Source: SHZI01 sp964417725 (GTDB lineage Bacteria; Pseudomonadota; Gammaproteobacteria; Steroidobacterales; GCA-2729495). From it: DNA of 64,000 nucleotides. Shown here piece by piece: positions 45,958 through 54,817 of the stretch. The position numbers and the translations under genes are program-made. How positions within the stretch are numbered: position 1 is the first letter of the stretch; each line of letters begins with the position of its first letter. The notes under the pieces were generated by a model that had not been told where the DNA came from, searched no databases, and worked only from the letters and a program-made list of their open reading frames with translations. The stretch lies in the NCBI GenBank assembly GCA_964417725.1, contig CAYQIV010000005.1, positions 1 through 64,000 of the forward strand, in the 5' to 3' direction.

Positions 45958-46775
45958 GCATGTCACGGCACGGCCCGGAACACCTCGCCGAACTGCTCGC
46001 CGACGAGGCCACCTGCGACCTCGCCGCCGCCGACACCGCCGTGCTCGCCCGCCTTGGCGCAGCGCGCCATGGCACGCTGCGCGAGGCATACCACCATGCG
46101 GCGACGGTCACCCAGCTGGCTTTCCTGCGCGAGGACGCCCGCGCGACCCGCCAGATGCCCGAGCGGCTGCGCGCACGCCTGGCCACACAGGCCGCCACCT
46201 TCAGCCGCGGGCAGGCTGCCGGTGCCGGCAGCCGACCGCCGCCGCCGCTGCGCCGCGCAGTGCCGACCAGCGCCACCGCGCCGCCGCCAGCGCCCGCACG
46301 CGCCTGGCAGGGCGTCACGGGCTGGCTGATGGCCGCAGCGCTGGCCATCGCCTTCATCGTCTGGCGGCCGGCGGCAACCCCGCAGCTGGCACCGGCGGCG
46401 CAACGCAGCCAACTCCTCGCCGAGGCGCCCGATGTGCTCACGCTGCCCTGGTCGCGCCCGGACACCCCGGGGTTCGAAGGCGTGACCGGCGACGTGGTGT
46501 GGAGCGCCTCGCGCCAGGCCGGCTTCCTGCGCCTCGCCGGCATGCCGCGCAACGACCCGGCAGTCCACCAGTACCAGTTGTGGATCATCGACCCCGACCG
46601 CGACACGCACCCGGTCGACGGCGGCGTCTTCGACGTCACCACCGAGGGTCAGGTCATCATCCCGGTCACGGCACGGCTGCCGGTGGGCACGCCGCAGGCC
46701 TTCGCCATCACCCGCGAGAAACCCGGCGGCGTGGTCGTCTCGGCCGGTCCCCTGCTGGTGGTCGCCAGCGGCTGA
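45954..46775 (+). CDS. RskA-family anti-sigma factor
   Basis: This 273-residue membrane protein has a cytoplasmic N-terminus of about 115 residues, one helix (about 121-139, VTGWLMAAALAIAFIVW) and a periplasmic C-terminal domain with the RskA pattern (VVWSASRQAGFLRLAGMP, YQLWIIDPDRDTHPVDGGVFDV, AITREKPGGV). RskA proteins hold their sigma factor at the membrane until proteolysis releases it. The gene overlaps the sigma gene by 4 nt (ATGA), as expected for a balanced pair. Confidence 0.93.
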   Translation: MSMSRHGPEHLAELLADEATCDLAAADTAVLARLGAARHGTLREAYHHAATVTQLAFLREDARATRQMPERLRARLATQAATFSRGQAAGAGSRPPPPLRRAVPTSATAPPPAPARAWQGVTGWLMAAALAIAFIVWRPAATPQLAPAAQRSQLLAEAPDVLTLPWSRPDTPGFEGVTGDVVWSASRQAGFLRLAGMPRNDPAVHQYQLWIIDPDRDTHPVDGGVFDVTTEGQVIIPVTARLPVGTPQAFAITREKPGGVVVSAGPLLVVASG

Positions 46776-46785
46776 GCCGCGCCCT

Positions 46786-47847
46786 TCAGCGGTCGCGCGT
46801 CGTGCGCCAGTGGCGCCACGCCAGCACCAGCAGCGTCACGCCGACCAGCGGCAGCACGAAGCCACCCATCACCAGCGTGTAGCCGCGCAGTGCATCGTGT
46901 GCCGTGGCCGCCAGCACCAGGTAGGCGAGATAGGCGCCGTACAGGGCGAGAAACAGCCCCCCTTCCCAGCGCGAGAGGGCCCCGTGGGTGAAAAACACGG
47001 GCAGGCAGGCCACGGCGGCGGCAACCATCACCGGCAGGTCAAAGGCGAGCAGCGACGGCGGGACCGGCAGGGCGCGTGGCGCGACGCTGGCGGCAACACC
47101 GAGCACCACCAGGATGTTGAACAGGCAACTGCCGAGGACGTTGCCGACGGCGATGTCGCGCTGGCCACGCAGCGCGGCCATGACCGACGTGGCCAGTTCA
47201 GGCAGTGAAGTCCCGAGCGCGACGATCGTCAGGCCGACGACGAGTTCGCTGAGCCCCAGCTGGCGGGCGAAACCGACCGCGGCGTCGACCAGCCAGCCGG
47301 CACCGGCGACGAGCAGCAGCAGGCCCGCCACGACCAGCAGCAACTGCACGCTCCAGTGGCGGTCGAAGCCCCCTTCGCGCGGCACCTCGACGTCGACCGG
47401 GTCGGTCGAGGCGCGGCGGCCCTGGCGGATGAGAAACCCCGTCCAGACGATGACGAGGGTGACGAAGAGCAGACCATCACCACGGCCGATGCCGCCGTCC
47501 AGCGACACCAACCAGAGCAGCAGCGAGGCACCGATCATCAACGGCACCTCCTGGCGCACGACGCGGCGGTCGGCGACGAGCGGCACCACCACCGCGGCCG
47601 CGCCGAGGATCAGCAGGACATTGCAGATGTTGCTGCCGATGACATTGCCCAGCGCGATGTCGACGCGGCCGGTCCAGGCAGAACGCACCGACACGGCGAG
47701 TTCCGGCGCACTGGTACCGAAGGCCACCACCGTCAGGCCGACGACCAGCGGCGAAATGCGCAATGACAATGCCAGCCGCGCCGCACCGCGCACCAGCAAC
47801 TCGGCCCCGGCGACGAGCGCGACGAGACCGGCGAAAAAACCGAACAC
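46786..47847 (-). CDS. Calcium/sodium:cation antiporter (CaCA, YrbG family)
   Basis: This 353-residue protein has two inverted five-helix repeats. Each carries the alpha-repeat motif: VVAFGTSAPELAVSVRSA (first) and VALGTSLPELATSVMAA (second), with the cation-binding Glu and the GNVIGSN/GNVLGSC helices. The GTG start at 47847 lies 4 nt after the cytochrome stop; an upstream ATG at 47883 would extend the protein by 12 residues into that gene. It probably exchanges Ca2+ for Na+ or H+. It is in one transcript with the cytochrome c gene. Confidence 0.9.
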   Translation of the reverse strand: MFGFFAGLVALVAGAELLVRGAARLALSLRISPLVVGLTVVAFGTSAPELAVSVRSAWTGRVDIALGNVIGSNICNVLLILGAAAVVVPLVADRRVVRQEVPLMIGASLLLWLVSLDGGIGRGDGLLFVTLVIVWTGFLIRQGRRASTDPVDVEVPREGGFDRHWSVQLLLVVAGLLLLVAGAGWLVDAAVGFARQLGLSELVVGLTIVALGTSLPELATSVMAALRGQRDIAVGNVLGSCLFNILVVLGVAASVAPRALPVPPSLLAFDLPVMVAAAVACLPVFFTHGALSRWEGGLFLALYGAYLAYLVLAATAHDALRGYTLVMGGFVLPLVGVTLLVLAWRHWRTTRDR

Positions 47848-47851
47848 CGAT

Positions 47852-48265
47852 TTACTGCTGGAGGCCGCGCAGGTGATCGGCAAGCCGACCGATCATGCCC
47901 TGGGCGGCGGCGCGCCCGGACTCGTCGCCGGTGGCCCGCGCCTCGAGTTCATAGCCCCACACCGGCATGTAGCGCGTGCCGTGCGCGGGGATCACCGCGC
48001 GGCCGTCGATGATCTCGATGACCCGCGCCTCGGGGAAACGCCCGCCATGCCGGCGGCTGATGCGCGTCAGGTCCGGCACCACGACCTTCAACGCCGGGGC
48101 CACCGGACCGTCGCCGTCGCCATGGCGACCGTGGCAGCTGGCACAGAAGCGCTGGTAGAGCCGCGCGCCGTCGTCGCCGGCGAAGGGGTCGGTTTCGGCC
48201 GGCCAGGCCGGCGCGGCGACGACCAGCAGGGCGGCCGTGGTCAGGCATTGCATGAAGTGCGACAT
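47852..48265 (-). CDS. Periplasmic mono-heme cytochrome c
   Basis: This 137-residue protein has a signal peptide (MSHFMQCLTTAALLVVAAPAWPA) and a class I heme site CASCHGRHGDGDGP (about residues 42-55). A Met in RYMPVWG (about 98-104) is the likely distal ligand. It is a small electron carrier of the cytochrome-c551/552 kind; no oxidase or dehydrogenase partner is adjacent. The frame is open further upstream, but the signal peptide fixes the start at 48265. It diverges from a hydrolase gene. Confidence 0.88.
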   Translation of the reverse strand: MSHFMQCLTTAALLVVAAPAWPAETDPFAGDDGARLYQRFCASCHGRHGDGDGPVAPALKVVVPDLTRISRRHGGRFPEARVIEIIDGRAVIPAHGTRYMPVWGYELEARATGDESGRAAAQGMIGRLADHLRGLQQ

Positions 48266-48340
48266 GGGCCAAGCATCGCAGGCGCCCCGGCAGCAATCAA
48301 GCACCAGGGCCTGTGCGGGCGCTGCTAATATTGCCGCCCC

Positions 48341-49345
48341 ATGCACATGCTCCGCACCCTGTTCTACGGCCTGCTGGCCCTGCTCGCCCTCATCTACGGT
48401 GCGCTCATCGCCATCGCCTACTGGCCGACGGGCATCACCGAAGTCCCGGCCCGCCAGCTTGCCGATGAAGACGACCGTTTCATCGACGTCGACGGCCTCG
48501 AACTGCGCTACCGCACGTGGGGTGAGGCCGCCCCGGGCAAGCCGGCCATCCTGCTGATCCACGGCTTCGCCAATTCGCTGCAGAGCTTCCGGCGCCTGGC
48601 CCCGCTGCTCGCCAGCCACTATCACGTCATCGCCTACGACATGCCCGGCTACGGGCTGTCGGCCAAGCCGGCGCCCTTCGACTACGGCAACGCCAGCCAG
48701 GCGCGCATCGCCGCACGCCTCATCAAGGTCCTCGGCCTGCGCGATGTCGTCGTGGCCGGCCACTCGCTGGGCGGTGCGGTGGCCTTGCGCGCCGCCCTGC
48801 TCGCGCCCGAGGCCCGCGGCCTGGTCGTCATGAACCCCGGCATCATCACCACCGGCGTACCGCCGATCGTGCGCTGGCTGAAGTGGCCGTTCCCGCGCAT
48901 CCAGGCCAAGGTCTTCGGCGATGAGGACTTCCGCGCCGAGTTCCTCCGGCAGTCCTTCGTCGACAAGGACATCGTCACCGACGAGGTCGTCGCCGATCTG
49001 GCGCGCACCGCACACAGCGAGGGTTACCTCGCCGGCATGACGTCGCTGATGGGCCAGTACCAGGAGGCCAGCGAACCGCCGCTGCTGGCCGAGGTGCGGC
49101 TGCCCTCGCTGGTGATCTTCGGCGCGCAGGATGCCGGCAAGCCCGACCCGCGCGGCGAATACGACACGCTGCTGGCCGGGCTGCGCAACAGCGAGGGGCT
49201 GTGGGTCGAGGAGTCCGGACACTACGTCCAGGAAGAAGCGCCGGAAAAGACCGCCGCGGCGATCAACGCGCTGGCCGCACGGCTCGTCCTGCGCGGCGCC
49301 ACGACGGCGGCAACACCGGTCCGCCCTCAGGCACCGACCGACTGA
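48341..49345 (+). CDS. Membrane-anchored alpha/beta hydrolase
   Basis: This 334-residue protein begins with one hydrophobic anchor helix (about residues 5-28) and then an alpha/beta-hydrolase domain. The oxyanion segment is ILLIHGFANSLQSFRRL, the nucleophile elbow VVAGHSLGGAVALR (Ser at about 144), and the catalytic His lies in EESGHYVQEEAPE near the end. The substrate is unknown. A TAATAT box ends 9 nt before the ATG. Its 3' end overlaps the convergent ABC gene by 19 bp. A similar architecture recurs at 61512-62468. Confidence 0.88.
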   Translation: MHMLRTLFYGLLALLALIYGALIAIAYWPTGITEVPARQLADEDDRFIDVDGLELRYRTWGEAAPGKPAILLIHGFANSLQSFRRLAPLLASHYHVIAYDMPGYGLSAKPAPFDYGNASQARIAARLIKVLGLRDVVVAGHSLGGAVALRAALLAPEARGLVVMNPGIITTGVPPIVRWLKWPFPRIQAKVFGDEDFRAEFLRQSFVDKDIVTDEVVADLARTAHSEGYLAGMTSLMGQYQEASEPPLLAEVRLPSLVIFGAQDAGKPDPRGEYDTLLAGLRNSEGLWVEESGHYVQEEAPEKTAAAINALAARLVLRGATTAATPVRPQAPTD

Positions 49346-51003
49346 GCAGCACGCGACGCCAGGCCTTCCCCGTCCTGCGCGCTGCCGCGCCAGGTCGCGA
49401 CGATCTGCCCCTCGTCGATCTTGACCACGCGGTCGCCGAGGTGGAAGTAGCGGTCGTCGTGGGTGATGACGACGACGCCCTTGCCGCGCCGGCACAGGTC
49501 CGGCAGCAGGGTCTCGTAGAAGATCGCCTTGTACTCGGGGTCCTGGTCGGCGGCCCATTCATCGAAGACATAGAACGGCCGGTCCTCGAGCCATGCCGTG
49601 ACCAGCGCCAGGCGCTTGCGCTGGCCCTGCGACAGGTCGACGGTGCTGAAGCGGTCGCCGTCGAGATGCACCTTGTGGCCGAGGTCGAGGCGCTGCAGGT
49701 ATTCGCCGGCGCGGCCGGCCAGCGTCGCATCGGGCAGGCCGAGCAGGCGGCGGAACAGGTGGAAGTCGGCGAACACCGCCGAGTAGAGGTTGCGGTAGGC
49801 CTCGCGGCCGGCGGGCGTGATCGGGTTGCCACCGACGCGGATCTCGCCGCCATCGGGCGCATAGAGGCCCGTGAGCAGCTTGACGAATGTGCTCTTGCCG
49901 CTGCCATTGCCGCCGACGATGAACACCAGCTCGCCCGGTTCAAGGGTGAAGTCCAGCGGGCCGATGCAAAACCCGGCGTGACCCTCCTCGCGCGACGGGT
50001 AGGCAAAGCTGACGCCATGCAGGGACACCGCGGCAGCCGGACCCCGCAGCGGCACCGGCGCCGCGCATTCTTCCGGCAGCGTCAGGCCGAGTTCCTCGAT
50101 CTGGGCCAGCGCGACCTGGCCGCGGCTCAGCGTGGGCAGGGCACCGATGACCTGCCAGATCGGGCCGAGCATGTAGAGCATCGCCAGCACGTAGCCCGTC
50201 AGCGCAGCGGCCGATGGCCGCACGACCGCCGGCACGGCGAAGAGCAGCACGCCGATGAGGCCGTAGAACAGCAGCTGGGTCCAGGCGTCAGCGATCGCAT
50301 AGTGGGTCGCCGCCTTGAGGTTGTGGCGGCGGTATTCCTCGGCGACGCCGCGGATCTCGTGCTCGAGGAACGCATCACGCCGCCCGCTGTGCATCATCAG
50401 TTCCTTGAGGCCATCGGTCAGGTCGCGGAACCGGTCGAAGAGCCGCGTGCGCGCCTCGCGCGCGGCAAAGATCACCTTGAAGGCGCGACGATGCAGCGTC
50501 GCGTAGCCCCAGGCACCGGCCGCGGTGGCCACCACGGCAACGCCGAACATCCACGGCGACAGCCAGGCCAGCCACAGGCTGCAGCCCATGACCACCGCGA
50601 GGTTCATGGCCAGCTGCGGCAGCACCTGCATGGCCCACGTCAGCGCGCCGACATCGTCGGTCAGCGTCGCCAGCAGGCGGCCGACACCGCGCTCCTCGAC
50701 GACACGCAGCGGCGCCTTGAGGATGCGCTCGGACAGCGACACGGAAAGTCCCAGCACCGTGCGCTGCGTGAAACGCACCAGCAGGATCTGCGACCAGAAC
50801 GAAGCGCCGACCTTGCCCAGCATCAGCACGACGAAGCCGGCCGCGAGCCACGCCAGCAGGCCGGACTCGGCCTGCAGCGCGCGATTGATGAGTGCCAGCA
50901 CGCCGGCGCTGAACCCGCCGGCGGCAAAGGCCGCCGCCACCAGCAGCAGCAGCGTGCCGCGGTTGGCGCGCAGGAGGAATTCGAGCAGCCGGCGCAACGT
51001 CAT
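49327..51003 (-). CDS. Cyclic-peptide-type ABC exporter (YojI/SyrD/PvdE family)
   Basis: This 558-residue fused permease-ATPase has six helices in residues 10-330 and an ATPase with Walker A VGGNGSGKSTFVKLL (about 370-384), signature LSQGQRKRLALVTAW and Walker B YVFDEWAADQDPEYK. The DEWAADQDP form after Walker B is typical of the YojI/PvdE/SyrD group, which exports microcin J25, pyoverdine precursor or syringomycin. No peptide-synthetase gene is present. The start at 51003 matches the family N-terminus. It lies 174 bp downstream of two other ABC genes on the same strand, all possibly under the MerR promoter. Confidence 0.88.
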   Translation of the reverse strand: MTLRRLLEFLLRANRGTLLLLVAAAFAAGGFSAGVLALINRALQAESGLLAWLAAGFVVLMLGKVGASFWSQILLVRFTQRTVLGLSVSLSERILKAPLRVVEERGVGRLLATLTDDVGALTWAMQVLPQLAMNLAVVMGCSLWLAWLSPWMFGVAVVATAAGAWGYATLHRRAFKVIFAAREARTRLFDRFRDLTDGLKELMMHSGRRDAFLEHEIRGVAEEYRRHNLKAATHYAIADAWTQLLFYGLIGVLLFAVPAVVRPSAAALTGYVLAMLYMLGPIWQVIGALPTLSRGQVALAQIEELGLTLPEECAAPVPLRGPAAAVSLHGVSFAYPSREEGHAGFCIGPLDFTLEPGELVFIVGGNGSGKSTFVKLLTGLYAPDGGEIRVGGNPITPAGREAYRNLYSAVFADFHLFRRLLGLPDATLAGRAGEYLQRLDLGHKVHLDGDRFSTVDLSQGQRKRLALVTAWLEDRPFYVFDEWAADQDPEYKAIFYETLLPDLCRRGKGVVVITHDDRYFHLGDRVVKIDEGQIVATWRGSAQDGEGLASRAAQSVGA

Positions 51004-51177
51004 GCGACGGCTCCGGCGGACCGGCCGGCACGGGCCATGGAACAGGTGATGGACGGCAAGTGGGCTCTCCGGCTTCCAACCCGGCACAGCCTACGCCAAA
51101 GACCCGCGCCGACCTAGCCGACAGCGGCGAGATCTGCGGCCTGCCTCACAAAACCGCCGCCGCGCCGGACGAGCCAC

Positions 51178-52971
51178 TCAGACCGGCTGCAGGGCCCCGT
51201 CGTCGCCGAGGCGCGCATCGACTTCGTCCTGTTGCAGCTCGAAGAGCCGCGCGTAGACGCCGTCTTTTTTCAGCAACTCGTCGTGACGGCCGCGCTCGAC
51301 GATCTGTCCCTGCTCGAGCACCAGGATCTCGTCGGCATTCATGACGGTCGACAGGCGGTGGGCGATGGTCAGCACCGTGCGCCCGGCCGCCAGTTCGCGG
51401 ATCGCCGCGTTGACCTCGCGTTCGGTTTCGACGTCGAGGTTGGAAGTCGCCTCGTCGAGGATCAGGATCGGTGCATCCTTGAGCAGCGCGCGGGCGATGG
51501 CGATGCGCTGGCGCTGTCCGCCGGAGATCTTGCTGCCCATTTCGCCGACCGGCGTGTCGTGGCCCTGCGGCAGCGTGTCGATCCAGTCCTTGAGGTATGC
51601 GCGCCGTGCCGCCTCGTCGACCTCGGCCTGTGTGGCCCCGGGCCGGCCCATGCGGATGTTGTCGCCGATGGTCGTGTTGAAGACGTAGTTGCGCTGCGAG
51701 ACGATGCCGACCCGGGCACGCAGGTCGTCGAGGGTCAGGTCCTGGATGCGGGTCTGGCCGATGCGGATCTCGCCGGCCGTCGGGTCCCAGAAGCGCAGCA
51801 GCAGGCTGGCGATGGTCGACTTGCCGGCGCCGCTCGAGCCGACCAGCGCCAGGTGCTGGCCCGGCAACACGTCGAAGCTGACCCCACGCAGCACCTCGGT
51901 GCCAGCTTCGGCCACCGGCGCATAGCGGAAACGGACATCGCGGAAGTGCAGCGAGGGGCGATCGACTGGCGCCGAGTTCACCACTTCATCGCGCACTGCC
52001 GGCACCTGGTCCATCAGCTCGAAGAGGCGTCGTGCCGAGATGATCGACACCTTGTAGTCGTTGACGACGTTGTTGAGCCCGACCGTGGCGTCGAAACTGG
52101 TCACGGTGACGGCGACGACGAACGGCAGGTCGCGCAACGGATCGATGGCACCGGCCTGGACGAGGTCCCATGCCACCCAGACCATGGCCACCACCGCCAT
52201 GGCAACGACCAGTTCGGTGATGCCCTTCTGCAGCGCATCGGCCCTGACGAGCTTGTCCTGGCCCCGCTTGAGCCGTTCGCCGAGTTGCCAGGCATGGGCC
52301 CGGCGACGTTCGCCGTAACCGAAGGCGATGGTGTCGCGCAGCCCCTGCAGGCTGTCGGTGAGGAAGGCATTGACCTCACCCTGCGCTGCGCGCCATTCCT
52401 CACCGCCATCGCGACCGACCAGCGCCGTGAGCAACGGCAGGACGATGACCATCACGACCATGAACGGCAGCAGCGTCCACATGAAGGTCGGGTGCACGAC
52501 GTAGAGGATCGACAGGACGATCGCCGGGACGATGAACGCGCAGACCAGCGGTGCGATGGTGTGGGCGTAGAACGGCTCGACCCGCTCGCAATCGTTGATG
52601 ACGCGCGACACGGCATCACCCGTGCGCAGTTTCGCCGTGCCGGCCGGCGCCAGTGGCTCCATGCGGTCGTAGAACTCGTTGCGCAGCATGGTCAGCAGCC
52701 GGAAAGCGACGTAGTGCCCGGTGTAGGTCTCGATGTAGTTGAAAAACCCGAAGACCAGGGCGTAGCCGACCAGCACCCAGGCGATGGCCCAGAGCGTATT
52801 GCTGGATGGGTCGGCGACATAGTCGGCGACCGACGAGGCCGCGACCGCAATCAGTGCCGTATAGCCCATCAGCTTGGTGGCGCGCGCGATCGTCGACACG
52901 ACCATGGTGCCATTGAGCGGCTTCATGAAGCGCAACAACCGCATCACGATCTGCCAGTGCGTGAGATTCAT
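51178..52971 (-). CDS. ABC half-transporter, CydC-like permease-ATPase
   Basis: This 597-residue protein has six transmembrane helices (about 25-300) and a C-terminal ATPase with Walker A VGSSGAGKSTIASLLLRF (about 380-397), signature SGGQRQRIAIARALL and Walker B ILILDEATSNLD. CydC, the cysteine/glutathione exporter partner, is the nearest general model, but family-wide similarity would equally fit multidrug or lipid exporters. Its ATG overlaps the preceding ABC gene as ATGA. The two half-transporters therefore most probably form a heterodimer. Confidence 0.87.
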   Translation of the reverse strand: MNLTHWQIVMRLLRFMKPLNGTMVVSTIARATKLMGYTALIAVAASSVADYVADPSSNTLWAIAWVLVGYALVFGFFNYIETYTGHYVAFRLLTMLRNEFYDRMEPLAPAGTAKLRTGDAVSRVINDCERVEPFYAHTIAPLVCAFIVPAIVLSILYVVHPTFMWTLLPFMVVMVIVLPLLTALVGRDGGEEWRAAQGEVNAFLTDSLQGLRDTIAFGYGERRRAHAWQLGERLKRGQDKLVRADALQKGITELVVAMAVVAMVWVAWDLVQAGAIDPLRDLPFVVAVTVTSFDATVGLNNVVNDYKVSIISARRLFELMDQVPAVRDEVVNSAPVDRPSLHFRDVRFRYAPVAEAGTEVLRGVSFDVLPGQHLALVGSSGAGKSTIASLLLRFWDPTAGEIRIGQTRIQDLTLDDLRARVGIVSQRNYVFNTTIGDNIRMGRPGATQAEVDEAARRAYLKDWIDTLPQGHDTPVGEMGSKISGGQRQRIAIARALLKDAPILILDEATSNLDVETEREVNAAIRELAAGRTVLTIAHRLSTVMNADEILVLEQGQIVERGRHDELLKKDGVYARLFELQQDEVDARLGDDGALQPV

Positions 52972-54725
52972 GCCACACCTCCCTGCGCGGCATAACCGCC
53001 GCGGCCTTCCGCCTTGCGTACCGTACCGAGCATCGCGGCAAAGACGCCGTTGTGACGCACCAGTTCCGCATGGCTGCCGCTTTCGATGATGCGCCCCTGG
53101 TCCATGACGATGATGCGATCGGCTTTCTCGACCGTCGACAGCCGATGGGCGATCAGCAGCACGGTCTTGGCCCGCGTCAGCCGCTCCAGCGCTTCGTGGA
53201 TCACCGCCTCGGTTTCGAGATCGATCTGCGAGGTCGGCTCGTCGAGAATGATGATCGGCGTGTCCCTGAGCAGCGCACGGGCAATCGCCAGGCGCTGCAC
53301 CTGACCGCCGGACAGCGACACGCCACGTTCGCCGACCGGTGTGTCATAGCCGCCGGGCAGTCCGGCGATGAAGTCGTGAATATTGGCAGCACGGGCTGCC
53401 TCGGCCAGTTCGGCGTCGCTGGCCTCGGGCCGTGCCACGCGCAGGTTGTCGGCGATGGTGCCGTAGAAGAGATAGGGGTCCTGCGGCACCAGGGCGATGT
53501 GGCGGCGGATCCAGTCGGCGGGCACCTGGTCATGCGTCCGGCCGTCGAGGGCGATGGTCCCGGCCGACGGCTGCAGCGTGCGCAGGATCAGGTTGGTGAT
53601 GGTCGTCTTGCCCGAGCCGCTGTGCCCGACCAGCGCGACGGTCTCGCCGGGACGGATTTCGAGGCTGACCCGGTCGACGGCCGGGCGGCCGGCATCCGTG
53701 TAGCTGAAGCAGAGGTCTTTGAGCGCCAGCGTCGGCGCGGCGATCGGCGCCGGCGCCGGCACGTCCGGATCGATGACACCGGGTTTCTCGGCGAGAAAGT
53801 CGATGATTTTCCTGGCGAACTCGCGACCCACCGCGCCGGCAAAGAAGAACTGGCCGATGAGCGTCAGTGGCCGGGCGAACTCGGCGCTGACCAGCACCAT
53901 GGCGATGACCTCGCCGGCACTCAGGTATCCGGCGTCCATGCGCAGCAGCGCGACGATGGTCAGGACGATGGTCGTGCCGAAGGCGAAACCGAAGTCGACC
54001 AGCAGGATCATGATCTGGTTGACGAGCAGCAGCCGCATGGTCTCGACGCGCTGCTCCTCGGTTTCCTCGCGGATCTTCTCGCCGCGGGCGCGGCCCAGGT
54101 TGAACATCTTGAGCGTGGTCATGCCCTGCAGCGAGTCGAGGAACTGCGCACTCTGGCGGTTGTTGACCTCGGCGTAGCGGTCGCTGACCTCGCGGAACTT
54201 GCGCGTCATCATGCCGATGAACAGCGGCGTCAGCGGAATGCTGACGATGACCGCCAGACCGACCACCCAGTCGATGATGCCGATGACGGTGCACAGCACC
54301 ACCGGCGTGGCGATGCCGACCACGAACTGGACGAAATACACGCCGTAGAAGGTCTCGATCCAGTCCATGCCGTCGACCGCGGTATTGACCAGTTCGCCGG
54401 TACGCTTGCGGTCGAGGACGGCCGGGCCGAGGCGGATCGCGTGCTGGTACATGAGGTCGCGCACGGTGAGCTTGGTCAGCGAGGAGGCCTTGTACTGCGC
54501 GGCGCGGAACAGCCAGCCGATGGCCAGCTTGGCGACCAGCAGCAGCACCAGCCAGCCAGCGATTCCGGCCCACAGGTGCTCACCGCGCAACATGGCGTCG
54601 ACGGCCATGCCGACGCTCCAGTACAGGGCGATGCTGAGTCCGAGGCCGGCGATGCCGGCAACGATGCCGATGGTCAGCCAGCGGCTGGTGGAAGGCACGA
54701 TGAGGCGTTTGTCGATACCGAGCAT
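52968..54725 (-). CDS. ABC half-transporter, CydD-like permease-ATPase
   Basis: This 585-residue protein starts MLGIDKRLIVPSTSRWLTIG, has six helices in residues 15-300, and an ATPase with Walker A VGHSGSGKTTITNLIL (about 370-385), signature LSGGQVQRLAIARALL and Walker B IIILDEPTSQIDLETE. The GDEL-type CydD motif HWLG is not seen, so export of cysteine is uncertain. Its stop overlaps the next ABC start. The start at 54725 lies about 50 nt downstream of the predicted transcription start of a MerR-type promoter; a longer frame to 54797 would begin upstream of that promoter and is rejected. Confidence 0.88.
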   Translation of the reverse strand: MLGIDKRLIVPSTSRWLTIGIVAGIAGLGLSIALYWSVGMAVDAMLRGEHLWAGIAGWLVLLLVAKLAIGWLFRAAQYKASSLTKLTVRDLMYQHAIRLGPAVLDRKRTGELVNTAVDGMDWIETFYGVYFVQFVVGIATPVVLCTVIGIIDWVVGLAVIVSIPLTPLFIGMMTRKFREVSDRYAEVNNRQSAQFLDSLQGMTTLKMFNLGRARGEKIREETEEQRVETMRLLLVNQIMILLVDFGFAFGTTIVLTIVALLRMDAGYLSAGEVIAMVLVSAEFARPLTLIGQFFFAGAVGREFARKIIDFLAEKPGVIDPDVPAPAPIAAPTLALKDLCFSYTDAGRPAVDRVSLEIRPGETVALVGHSGSGKTTITNLILRTLQPSAGTIALDGRTHDQVPADWIRRHIALVPQDPYLFYGTIADNLRVARPEASDAELAEAARAANIHDFIAGLPGGYDTPVGERGVSLSGGQVQRLAIARALLRDTPIIILDEPTSQIDLETEAVIHEALERLTRAKTVLLIAHRLSTVEKADRIIVMDQGRIIESGSHAELVRHNGVFAAMLGTVRKAEGRGGYAAQGGVA

Positions 54726-54782
54726 GGCGCATGTCCTTGCATGTTCCGGTGGCCGGGCCGGGGGAAGCCGGGTCTGCGCGGT

Positions 54783-54814
54783 ACTATAGACCTTCAAGTC
54801 GGGTGTAGAGTCCA
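54783..54814 (-). promoter_or_regulatory. MerR-type promoter of the ABC exporter operon (20-bp spacer)
   Basis: On the minus strand a TGGACT -35 box (54809-54814) and a TATAGT -10 box (54783-54788) are separated by 20 bp. Promoters under MerR-family activators have such lengthened 19-20 bp spacers, which the activator untwists. The spacer holds partly symmetric CTACACCCGACTTGAAGGTC. It lies between the divergent ABC operon and the MerR gene. Confidence 0.6.
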
Positions 54815-54817
54815 GTC

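Noticed and set aside
47852..49558. Long minus-strand frame that would fuse extra N-terminal sequence to the cytochrome c
   Set aside because: The upstream part is antisense to the hydrolase and lacks any domain; a clear signal peptide begins at 48265.
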